From: an uncultured Lachnospiraceae bacterium
Lineage (GTDB): Bacteria > Bacillota > Clostridia > Lachnospirales > Lachnospiraceae
Assembly (NCBI GenBank): GCA_944376975.1
Contig: CALWEE010000005.1
Span: 1 to 19,902 of the forward strand
DNA length: 19,902 nucleotides
Direction: 5' to 3'
Part shown: positions 7,920-14,861 of the stretch, one piece after another
Layout: every line of letters begins with the position of its first letter
Numbering within the stretch: the stretch's first letter is position 1
The notes under the pieces: model-generated
Database searches by the model: none
The model's input: only the letters and a program-made list of their open reading frames with translations
Told to the model about the DNA's origin: nothing
Position numbers and translations under genes: made by a program

Positions 7920-10013
7920 TCAGTCCGCGTCTTTTTTGCTGAAGCTGATCCTTCCCATCTTATCTTTGCCAAGGCATTTGACCCGGATCACGTCGCCCAG
8001 TGTCAGCACGTCTTCCACCCGGTTTACTCTGTGCTTGTCCAGTTTGGAAATGTGGACCATGCCTTCTTTGCCCGGAGCGAACTCAAGGAAGGCGCCGAAT
8101 TCTTTGATACTGACAACCTTGCCTGTGTATATCTTGCCCGCTTCGAATTCAGAAGCGATCATGCGGATCATCTCGATCGCTTTGTCGATATTTGCCTGAT
8201 CCAGTCCGCATACTGAAACGGAACCGTCGTCATTGATGTCGATCTTAACGTCGGTCTCCTCGATGATCTGGTTGATGATCTTGCCTTTCGGGCCGACCAC
8301 ATCGCCGATCTTCTGCGGATCGATCATGATCTGGGTGATCTTCGGAGCGTACGGGCTCACTTCTTTTCTCGGCTCGGCGATGGCCGGCGTCATGATCTCG
8401 TTGAGGATATATTCTCTGGCCGCTTTTGTCCGGCGGATCGCTTCTTCGATGATCGGCCGTGTCAGTCCATGGATCTTGATATCCATCTGGATCGCGGTGA
8501 TGCCGTCATGGGTACCCGCCACTTTAAAGTCCATATCGCCAAAGAAATCTTCCAGGCCCTGGATATCGGTCAGGACGATATAATCATCGTCTGTATCACC
8601 GGTCACAAGTCCCGCGGAAATACCGGCCACCTGTTTTTTGATGGGCACGCCTGCCGCCATCAAAGACATGGTAGACGCGCAGATACTTGCCTGAGATGTG
8701 GAACCGTTGGACTCGAAGGTCTCCGATACGGTACGGATCGCGTACGGGAACTCCTCCTCGGAAGGAAGCACCGGCACAAGCGCTCTCTCCGCCAGCGCGC
8801 CGTGGCCGATCTCACGGCGTCCCGGTCCTCTGGACGGTTTTGTCTCACCTACGGAGTAGGACGGGAAATTATAGTGGTGCATATATCTCTTGGATGTCTC
8901 GGTCAGATCCAGTCCGTCGATACGCTGAGCGTCGGAAAGGGGCGCCAACGTGGTCACTGTACAGATCTGCGTCTGTCCTCTCGTGAACATGGCGGAACCA
9001 TGCACTCTCGGGATCAGGTCCACTTCCGCCGCAAGGGGACGGATCTGGTCGATCGCCCGGCCGTCAGGACGTTTATGGTCTTTCAGGATCATCTTCCGGA
9101 CGGTCTTTTTCTGGTACTGATATACCGCGTCGTCGATGTATCCCAGCCATTCTTCATTATCGGCAAAAGCTTCCGCCAGTTTATCTTTGATCTGACGGAT
9201 ATTCTCTTCCCGGACCTGTTTTTCATCGGTAAATACGGCTTCTTCCATCTGCTCCGGCGTAACGATGGCTTTGATCGCCTCCATCACTTCTTCCGGCACG
9301 CTGCAGCTTTCATAGCTGTGTTTTTCCTTGCCGCATTCCGCGACGATCACGTCGATGAACTTGATGATCTGCTGGTTCAGTTCATGGGCCGCGAAGATCG
9401 CTTCGATCATCTTGTCTTCCGGCACTTCATTGGCGCCGGCCTCGATCATGATGACTTTTTCTCTTGTGGACGCCACGGTGAGCGCCAGGTCCGATACATT
9501 TCTCTGGTCCGTCGTGGGATTGAAGATCAGCTCGCCGTCGATGAGGCCGACCTGGGTCGCCGCGATGGGACCGTCAAACGGGATATCGGATATGGATGTG
9601 GCAATGGCGGAACCCAGCATCGCCGTCACTTCCGGACTGCAGTCCGGGTCAACGCTCATGACAAGGTTGTTCAGCGTCACGTCATTGCGGTAATCTTTCG
9701 GGAAAAGGGGACGCATGGGGCGGTCGATCACGCGGGATGTGAGGACGGCGTGTTCGCTCGCCTTTCCTTCACGCTTATTGAACCCGCCGGGGATCTTGCC
9801 TACCGCATACATTTTTTCTTCATATTCCACGCTGAGGGGGAAGAAGTCAATGCCTTCCCGCGGTTTTTCTGAAGCTGTCGCCGTAGAAAGGACAACCGTG
9901 TCGCCGTAGTGCATGAACGCGGCGCCGTTGGCCTGAGCCGCTACTCTGCCGATATCGACCCGCAGCATACGGCCGGCCAGTTCCATGGAATAACTTTTGA
10001 AATTCTTAGCCAT
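7920..10013 (-). CDS. pnp: Polyribonucleotide nucleotidyltransferase (PNPase)
   Basis: This 697-residue 3'-5' phosphorolytic exoribonuclease degrades RNA to nucleoside diphosphates. Two RNase PH-like domains are visible: the first has GDTVVLSTATASEKPREGIDF-type sequence; the second has FTRGQTQICTVTTLAPLSDAQ-like sequence, GPGRREIGHGALAERAL and the catalytic aspartate in AIQMDIKIHGL. They flank the all-helical linker. The C-terminus has a KH domain with the GPKGK loop (about residue 573) and an S1 domain (about 626-692, GKVVSIKEFGAFLEF). The length is normal. The start at 10013 (MAKNFKSYSMELAGR) is chosen because AAGGAG lies 7 bases upstream. The ATG at 10052 is in the A/T-rich leader and has no ribosome-binding site. 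It follows rpsO on the same strand, as in many bacteria, with a structured leader that suggests post-transcriptional control. Confidence 0.97.
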   Translation of the reverse strand: MAKNFKSYSMELAGRMLRVDIGRVAAQANGAAFMHYGDTVVLSTATASEKPREGIDFFPLSVEYEEKMYAVGKIPGGFNKREGKASEHAVLTSRVIDRPMRPLFPKDYRNDVTLNNLVMSVDPDCSPEVTAMLGSAIATSISDIPFDGPIAATQVGLIDGELIFNPTTDQRNVSDLALTVASTREKVIMIEAGANEVPEDKMIEAIFAAHELNQQIIKFIDVIVAECGKEKHSYESCSVPEEVMEAIKAIVTPEQMEEAVFTDEKQVREENIRQIKDKLAEAFADNEEWLGYIDDAVYQYQKKTVRKMILKDHKRPDGRAIDQIRPLAAEVDLIPRVHGSAMFTRGQTQICTVTTLAPLSDAQRIDGLDLTETSKRYMHHYNFPSYSVGETKPSRGPGRREIGHGALAERALVPVLPSEEEFPYAIRTVSETFESNGSTSQASICASTMSLMAAGVPIKKQVAGISAGLVTGDTDDDYIVLTDIQGLEDFFGDMDFKVAGTHDGITAIQMDIKIHGLTRPIIEEAIRRTKAAREYILNEIMTPAIAEPRKEVSPYAPKITQIMIDPQKIGDVVGPKGKIINQIIEETDVKIDINDDGSVSVCGLDQANIDKAIEMIRMIASEFEAGKIYTGKVVSIKEFGAFLEFAPGKEGMVHISKLDKHRVNRVEDVLTLGDVIRVKCLGKDKMGRISFSKKDAD

Positions 10014-10105
10014 AAGTACTCTCCTTATAAAAATAAATTTATTTATTTTCACAGGGATCTTCCGAAACTACTGAAAAAACGACGGCCGTCCGCCGGCTTT
10101 TCAGT
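10012..10105 (-). promoter_or_regulatory. Structured pnp mRNA leader (three hairpins)
   Basis: In minus-strand order: ACTGAAAA (10105-10098) pairs with TTTTCAGT (10077-10070) and encloses a GC-rich inner stem, CGGC with GCCG. Next comes an all-A/T hairpin, AAAATAAA with TTTATTTT, around the loop TAAA. Finally ATAAG (10028-10024) pairs with CTTAT (10016-10012), with most of the Shine-Dalgarno bases in the loop. In E. coli PNPase autoregulates through a leader stem-loop cut by RNase III. A comparable role is inferred; no direct homology is claimed. Confidence 0.5.
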
Positions 10106-10150
10106 GGTCTCGAATAAAATCCCGTGAAATCTGACAAAAAGTGATACAAA

Positions 10151-10175
10151 GAGTGGGATGACGGTGCCATCCCAC
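10151..10175 (-). terminator. Hairpin after rpsO, partial terminator
   Basis: GTGGGATG (10153-10160) and CATCCCAC (10168-10175) form a perfect 8-base stem with a 7-base loop, 9 bases after the rpsO stop. The minus-strand tract after it is only TCTTTGT, so termination may be partial and allow read-through into pnp. Confidence 0.6.
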
Positions 10176-10183
10176 ATCTTAAA

Positions 10184-10450
10184 TTATTTTCTTAAACCTA
10201 ATTTTTCGATCACTGCTCTGTATCTTTCGATATCTTTTCTCTTAAGATAGTCCAGTAATCCCCTTCTCTGGCCAACCATTTTCAGAAGACCTCTTCTGGA
10301 ATGATGGTCTTTTTTGTGTACTTTCAGATGCTCTGTCAGATCGGAAATACGCGCGGTCAGAAGCGCGATCTGAACTTCCGGTGAACCTGTGTCTTCCGGG
10401 TTTTTGCCGTATTTCGCGATGATCTCTTTTTTCATCTCTGCTGTGATCAT
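10184..10450 (-). CDS. rpsO: 30S ribosomal protein S15
   Basis: The 88-residue protein is S15 over its full length: [20 protein letters not shown], then [15 protein letters not shown] and the 16S rRNA-contacting [18 protein letters not shown], ending [12 protein letters not shown]. It binds the three-way junction of helices 20-22 early in assembly of the small subunit. AGGAGG lies 9 bases before the ATG. A near-perfect extended -10 promoter is about 90 bases upstream, leaving a leader of roughly 85 bases. S15 is known to repress its own translation in several bacteria through differing leader structures, so autoregulation is plausible. pnp follows after a hairpin, the conserved rpsO-pnp order. 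Confidence 0.98.
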   Translation of the reverse strand: MITAEMKKEIIAKYGKNPEDTGSPEVQIALLTARISDLTEHLKVHKKDHHSRRGLLKMVGQRRGLLDYLKRKDIERYRAVIEKLGLRK

Positions 10451-10535
10451 GTTTTTATTCCTCCTGTTTACTTAAAATGCCATGTGTCAAGACAGGGTTG
10501 GAGTGTCCGCTGTCCGAACACAGGTTGACTCATAC
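10451..10535 (-). promoter_or_regulatory. rpsO 5' leader, candidate S15 autoregulatory region
   Basis: Between the predicted transcription start (about 10535) and the start codon, the minus strand holds GTGTTC that can pair with GGACAC across the short loop GGACAGC-type segment, and an overlapping GACAG/CTGTC pair. The overlap could give two alternative or pseudoknotted folds. S15 leaders in Firmicutes are known to be diverse; the fold here is only a hand reading. Confidence 0.35.
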
Positions 10536-10541
10536 CGTCAC

Positions 10542-10570
10542 ATTATAGCATAGCCCTTTTCCGTTGTAAA
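10542..10570 (-). promoter_or_regulatory. Strong extended -10 promoter of rpsO
   Basis: On the minus strand, TTTACA (10570-10565), a 17-base spacer and TATAAT (10547-10542) preceded by TGC form a near-ideal extended -10 sigma-A promoter, as expected for a ribosomal protein gene. A small inverted repeat, CCGTT-GTA-AACGG (10561-10573), covers its -35 element. Confidence 0.85.
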
Positions 10571-10589
10571 CGGTAAAATGAATTTATTA

Positions 10590-10618
10590 TTGCAAATTGT
10601 ACAAAAAAACGGTATCAT
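10590..10618 (+). promoter_or_regulatory. Promoter of argH with possible imperfect ARG box
   Basis: TTGCAA (10590-10595) and TATCAT (10613-10618) are 17 bases apart (4/6 and 5/6). The predicted leader is about 65 bases and contains a small GC-rich hairpin, ACGGG (10631-10635) with CCCGT (10644-10648). An ATGAAT element (10578-10583) followed by an A/T run and TGCAA overlaps the -35 and resembles an ArgR/AhrC box with a longer spacer. Confidence 0.6.
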
Positions 10619-10689
10619 GGATACACACTCACGGGGCCCGCGTCCCGTTTGGCATGTGAATCTCATTTATAGAAAGAAGGCTGTCTTTT

Positions 10690-12075
10690 ATGAAATTATG
10701 GGGCGGACGTTTCACGAAAGAAACGGATCAGCTTGTACATAACTTTAACGCTTCCATCGGTTTTGACCAGAAATTCTTCCGTCAGGATATCGACGGGAGC
10801 ATCGCCCATGTGACCATGCTGGCCGCGCAGGGCATCCTTACAAATGAAGAACGGGATACGATCGTCACCGAATTAAAACGGATCCGTTCCGAGATTGAAA
10901 GCGGCGCGCTCAACATCACCTCCGAATATGAAGATATCCACAGTTTTGTGGAATCCAAGCTCATAGAACGCACCGGCGAGACCGGCAAAAAACTCCATAC
11001 CGGCCGGAGCCGCAACGACCAGGTGGCTTTAGATATGAAGCTTTATGTCCGCGACGAGATCCGGGAATGTGACGCGCTGCTCTACGACCTGTTAAAGGTC
11101 CTTTACCGGATCATGCAGGACCATCTGGATACCTACATGCCCGGTTTCACCCATCTCCAGAAGGCTCAGCCTCTGACGCTGGCCCACCACGCCGGCGCGT
11201 ATTTTGAAATGTTCAAACGGGACCGTTCCCGTCTGGCCGATATTTACAAACGGATGAACACCTGCCCCCTCGGAGCGGGCGCCCTGGCAGGAACGACCTA
11301 TCCCCTGGACCGGGAAATGACCGCCCGTTTGCTTGGTTTCGACGGTCCTACTTTAAACAGTATGGATTCCGTTTCCGACCGGGATTACATCATCGAGTTT
11401 TTAAGCGCCTTGTCCACGATCATGATGCACCTGAGCCGGTTTTCCGAAGAACTCATCATCTGGAACACCAACGAATATCAGTTCATCGAACTGGACGACG
11501 CCTACTCCACCGGCAGCAGCATCATGCCCCAGAAGAAGAATCCGGATATTGCCGAACTGATCCGCGGCAAGACCGGACGGGTATACGGCGCGCTCATGTC
11601 CATCCTGACCACGATGAAAGCCCTTCCGCTGGCTTACAACAAAGACATGCAGGAGGACAAGGAACTGACCTTTGACGCCATCGACACGACGAAGGGCTGC
11701 ATCCGGCTTTTCACCGGCATGATCGACACGATGAAGGTCAACCGGGCAGCCATGAACGCCAGCGCCCGCCACGGTTTTACCAACGCCACGGACGCGGCGG
11801 ATTATCTTGTCAAACACGGCGTTCCCTTCCGGGACGCTCACGGCATCATCGGCCAGCTGGTCCTCTACGGCATCGAACATCACAAAGCGCTGGACGACTT
11901 TACCCTGGAGGAATTCAAAGCGGCCAGCCCGGTGTTTGAAGAAGACATCTATGACGCCATTTCCATGGAAACTTGCGTCAATACCCGCAATACCATCGGC
12001 GCCCCGGGTCGGGAAGCCATGGAAAAAGTCCTTCATATCTGCCGGGAATATCTGGAAACATCCGATCCGTCCTGA
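10690..12075 (+). CDS. argH: Argininosuccinate lyase
   Basis: This 461-residue enzyme splits argininosuccinate into arginine and fumarate, the last step of arginine synthesis. Family hallmarks are KLWGGRFTK at the N-terminus, HTGRSRNDQVALDMKLY (about residue 103), TYMPGFTHLQKAQP (about 152) and the mobile catalytic-serine loop GSSIMPQKKNPD (about 275), which carries the fumarase/lyase superfamily signature. The length is typical. AAGAAGG lies 9 bases before the ATG. The gene stands alone: argG is not adjacent, and both neighbours are on the opposite strand. It has its own promoter and terminator, so it is probably a single-gene unit. It may be controlled by arginine through ArgR, but the candidate operator is imperfect. 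Confidence 0.97.
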   Translation: MKLWGGRFTKETDQLVHNFNASIGFDQKFFRQDIDGSIAHVTMLAAQGILTNEERDTIVTELKRIRSEIESGALNITSEYEDIHSFVESKLIERTGETGKKLHTGRSRNDQVALDMKLYVRDEIRECDALLYDLLKVLYRIMQDHLDTYMPGFTHLQKAQPLTLAHHAGAYFEMFKRDRSRLADIYKRMNTCPLGAGALAGTTYPLDREMTARLLGFDGPTLNSMDSVSDRDYIIEFLSALSTIMMHLSRFSEELIIWNTNEYQFIELDDAYSTGSSIMPQKKNPDIAELIRGKTGRVYGALMSILTTMKALPLAYNKDMQEDKELTFDAIDTTKGCIRLFTGMIDTMKVNRAAMNASARHGFTNATDAADYLVKHGVPFRDAHGIIGQLVLYGIEHHKALDDFTLEEFKAASPVFEEDIYDAISMETCVNTRNTIGAPGREAMEKVLHICREYLETSDPS

Positions 12076-12106
12076 TCTTATCCGGATCGTCTTAGCCATA
12101 TGCCAT

Positions 12107-12147
12107 AAAGAAACACCCTTTCCCCTAAAGAAAGAGTGTTTCTTTTT
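12107..12147 (+). terminator. Rho-independent terminator of argH, probably bidirectional
   Basis: Arms 12107-12122 and 12130-12145 pair at 15 of 16 positions (single C-A mismatch) around a 7-base loop, and the run of T continues to 12147. It sits between the convergent argH and glgB stop codons. The A-rich outer left arm gives a T-rich tract on the minus strand as well. Confidence 0.85.
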
Positions 12148-12152
12148 ATCGC

Positions 12153-14630
12153 TTATTTATCTTCCGATGATTTCGGGGTCCGTTTGGAGGACAGCTTTTC
12201 CACCTGCCGGCGTATGGCTTTTGCCGGCGCCGTCTCTTTTTTCATAACGGAGATCTTGACCGGCTTCTTTTGGCCATCGTCGGCCGCTTTCTTTCCAGAT
12301 TTCATTTGGCTGTCGTTGGCCGTTTTCTTTTCAGGTTTTTTTTGGCTGTCGTCGACTGTTTTCTTTTCAGGCTTTTTCTTTTCCGCGGCCGCCTTCTTTC
12401 CCCGTCCGGGTTTTTTCAGCTTTTCAGGCGTACACCGGAATATGCTGATGCCCAGCGGCGGAACGGTGATCCGGATCGAATTTTCCCGCTCGTCGCACTC
12501 ATCTTCTTTTGACGGTTTCACCCTCGGGTTCACATTGCCTTCGCCGCCGTATACTTTGGCGTCGCTGTTGAATATTTCTTTGTATTTTCCTTCAAAAGGC
12601 ACGCCGATCTTATAGTTCTTCCGGACAACCGGCGTAAAGTTGCAGACAACGAGAAGGGTCTCATCCCGTTTCCGGTTCTTCCTGAGGAAAACAACGATCG
12701 TTTCGTCCGCCGAAATATTGTTGATCCACTCGAAGCCATCCGGATCGTGGTCCAACCGGTACAGCGCCGGATATTCTTTATAAAGCTTCAGCAGATCTTT
12801 CACATAATTCTGCATCTGCCGGTGGGCTTCGTACTCCAGCATGAACCATTCCAGGGATTTGGCTTCGTTAAACTCCGTAAACTGGGCGAAATCCTGTCCC
12901 ATGAAAAGCAGTTTTTTGCCGGGATGGGCCGTCATAAAACCGTAGGCCAGCCGGAGATTGGCGAATTTTTCCTCGTATGTCCCCGGCATCTTTCCGATCA
13001 TGGAACCTTTGCCATGGACAACTTCATCGTGGGAAAGGACGAGGATGAACTTTTCGCTGTAGGCGTAGATCATGCTGAATAAAAGATTGCCGTAGGCGCC
13101 TTTCCGGAACAGGGGATCCAGCTGCATAAAGCCGAGGAAATCATTCATCCAGCCCATATTCCACTTATAGTCAAACCCAAGTCCCTCGTCTTCCACCGGC
13201 GCCGTCACCTTCGGCCAGGCCGTGGATTCTTCCGCGATCATGGCCACGTCCGGATTCCGCTTTTTCATCATGGAATTCAGATGTTTCAGGAACTCGATGG
13301 CCTCCAGATGTTCCTTGCCGCCGTACATGTTCGCCACCCATTCGCCGTCGTTGCGGCCGTAATCCAGGTAGAGCATGGACGCCACCGCGTCAAAACGCAG
13401 GCCATCCGCGTGGTATTCTTCTACCCAGTACATGGCGTTGGCGATAAGGAAATTGCTCACTTCGTGGCGGCCGTAATTAAAGATCAGCGTTCCCCAATGG
13501 GGATGTTCCCCACGCCTCGGATCCGGGTATTCATAAAGGGGTGTTCCGTCGAACTTCGCCAGACCGTTCAGGTCTCTCGGGAAATGGGCCGGAACCCAGT
13601 CCAGGATCACGCCGATACCCTTCTGGTGCATATAATCGATAAAATACATCAGATCTTCCGGCGTGCCGTAACGGGATGTGGGCGCGTAATAACCGGTGAC
13701 CTGATAACCCCATGACTCATCCAGCGGATGCTCCATGACCGGCATCAGCTCAATATGGGTATATCCCATCTGAGTCACATAATCGGCCACTTTTTCCGCC
13801 AGCTCACGGTAATTGTAAAACGTCCGGCCGTCGTCCTCATCGGGTCTTTCAAAGCCGCCCAGGTGGAGTTCATAGATGAATACCGGCTCCTTTTGAAGGT
13901 CTTTTCTGCGGCGGCTTCGCATCCACTCCTTATCTTTCCATTCATAGACGCCGTCCACATCGCAGATGACGGAGGCGTTGTCCGGACGCATCTGCCCCTG
14001 AGTCCCATAAGGATCTGTCTTGAGCATGACGTCGCCGTTTTTGACTTTCACTTCGTATTTGTAGATGTCGCCCGGTTTCAGCCCGGGAATGAACAGTTCA
14101 TGTATTCCCCCGTCGATACGCTGCATCGGGTGGCGTCTTCCATCCCATTGATTGAAATCCCCCACTACGCTGACACGCATGGCGGACGGGGCCCAGACCG
14201 CGAAACGAACGCCCGGGACGCCGTGGAGCGTCATGGAATGGGCGCCTAAAACCTTATATATCTCATAATGGATGCCGGCCTGGAACTTACGGATATCTTC
14301 ATCCTGGATCGTCGTCTCAAAGGCGTACGCGTCCCGGCAGCTAAACGAATGGCCGTCTCCTTCGGTCACCCGATAGAGGTAATCGTAAACATCCAGATCC
14401 GGTATAAGAGCCGCGAAGTAACCGTTCTCGTCCACTTTTTCCATCATGACGGGCTCTTTCAGGCTGTCGCTTTCCACGCGGACAGACTGGGCGCCGGGAA
14501 AGAAAGCCTGTACGACCACACCGTCCTTTGTCTCGTGGGTGCCCAGTATCTGTTTCGGTCTGTCGTGCTCAGAGTAGACGATCGCTTCGATCTCCGGCCA
14601 CTGCATATACTGAAATAATTTTTCCCCCAT
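12153..14630 (-). CDS. glgB: 1,4-alpha-glucan branching enzyme with unusual lysine-rich C-terminal tail
   Basis: This 825-residue protein makes alpha-1,6 branches in glycogen. It has an N-terminal carbohydrate-binding region, a CBM48 domain (about residues 120-220, GVRFAVWAPSAMRVSVVGDF) and a GH13 barrel. The nucleophile is in DGLRFDAVASM (about 407), the acid/base glutamate in MIAEEST (about 464) and the transition-state aspartate in VLSHDEVVHGKGSM (about 530). The amylase C-terminal domain ends near residue 735. About 85 extra residues follow, made of lysine-rich 12-residue repeats (KKPEKKTVDDSQ and variants), absent from ordinary GlgB (about 630-730 residues). The start at 14630 (MGEKLFQYMQWPE) has AGGAGG 7 bases upstream; ATG 14636 would be too close to it and ATG 14678 lacks a site. 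No other glycogen gene is adjacent. Confidence 0.96.
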   Translation of the reverse strand: MGEKLFQYMQWPEIEAIVYSEHDRPKQILGTHETKDGVVVQAFFPGAQSVRVESDSLKEPVMMEKVDENGYFAALIPDLDVYDYLYRVTEGDGHSFSCRDAYAFETTIQDEDIRKFQAGIHYEIYKVLGAHSMTLHGVPGVRFAVWAPSAMRVSVVGDFNQWDGRRHPMQRIDGGIHELFIPGLKPGDIYKYEVKVKNGDVMLKTDPYGTQGQMRPDNASVICDVDGVYEWKDKEWMRSRRRKDLQKEPVFIYELHLGGFERPDEDDGRTFYNYRELAEKVADYVTQMGYTHIELMPVMEHPLDESWGYQVTGYYAPTSRYGTPEDLMYFIDYMHQKGIGVILDWVPAHFPRDLNGLAKFDGTPLYEYPDPRRGEHPHWGTLIFNYGRHEVSNFLIANAMYWVEEYHADGLRFDAVASMLYLDYGRNDGEWVANMYGGKEHLEAIEFLKHLNSMMKKRNPDVAMIAEESTAWPKVTAPVEDEGLGFDYKWNMGWMNDFLGFMQLDPLFRKGAYGNLLFSMIYAYSEKFILVLSHDEVVHGKGSMIGKMPGTYEEKFANLRLAYGFMTAHPGKKLLFMGQDFAQFTEFNEAKSLEWFMLEYEAHRQMQNYVKDLLKLYKEYPALYRLDHDPDGFEWINNISADETIVVFLRKNRKRDETLLVVCNFTPVVRKNYKIGVPFEGKYKEIFNSDAKVYGGEGNVNPRVKPSKEDECDERENSIRITVPPLGISIFRCTPEKLKKPGRGKKAAAEKKKPEKKTVDDSQKKPEKKTANDSQMKSGKKAADDGQKKPVKISVMKKETAPAKAIRRQVEKLSSKRTPKSSEDK
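12270..12377 (-). repeat. Three tandem 36-base repeats inside glgB
   Basis: Units at 12270-12305, 12306-12341 and 12342-12377 each encode 12 residues on the minus strand: MKSGKKAADDGQ, KKPEKKTANDSQ and KKPEKKTVDDSQ in reverse map order. The two units nearest the enzyme domain are almost identical in DNA. Degenerate units flank them (KKPGRGKKAAAE before, KKPVKISV after). The period is exactly three times 12 codons, so copy-number change would keep the frame. Confidence 0.9.
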
Positions 14631-14698
14631 CTTCATACCTCCTGTATGTCTTTTGGCCGCCGGGTCACCACCCTTCAAAAAGCGTATACCCGTGTATC

Positions 14699-14741
14699 AA
14701 AAAAAGGCGCCTGATCGCCGGATATCCGGCAAAACAGGCGC
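14699..14741 (-). terminator. Strong terminator in the region upstream of glgB
   Basis: An outer stem GCGCCTG (14707-14713) with CAGGCGC (14735-14741) encloses a perfect 14-base palindrome, GCCGGATATCCGGC (14717-14730). On the minus strand it is followed by a C and seven T (14705-14699). It lies about 120 bases beyond the DUF1015 stop and 69 bases before the glgB start. It may end the DUF1015 transcript or act as an attenuator for glgB. Confidence 0.85.
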
Positions 14742-14783
14742 TTTTCCTGACACGTATGGCAACGGCCTGTCTTATTGTATAGA

Positions 14784-14812
14784 ATACCATATATTCTGCC
14801 GTTATACCATAT
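14784..14812. repeat. Direct repeat ATACCATAT at 20-base spacing upstream of glgB
   Basis: ATACCATAT occurs at 14784-14792 and 14804-14812, a 20-base offset or about two helical turns, in A/T-rich DNA between DUF1015 and glgB. The first copy is inside an inverted repeat, AGAATA-CCATA-TATTCT (14781-14797). It could be a regulator site near a promoter; a minus-strand TACAAT-like -10 lies in the same region without a good -35. Confidence 0.4.
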
Positions 14813-14861
14813 TTTTTTCAATTATCACACAATTTCCCCGCTCGCAGGGGGGAGCTTTCTG

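Noticed and set aside
8469..9872. 467-codon open frame on the plus strand inside pnp
   Set aside because: Antisense of conserved PNPase domains, with composition (many Arg, His, Phe) typical of a shadow frame and no plausible start signal.
14640..14680. AGGGTGG on the minus strand before glgB, like the T-box core
   Set aside because: It follows the terminator instead of preceding it, the rest of the T-box motif (NACCGCG) is not matched, and no specifier stem is visible.
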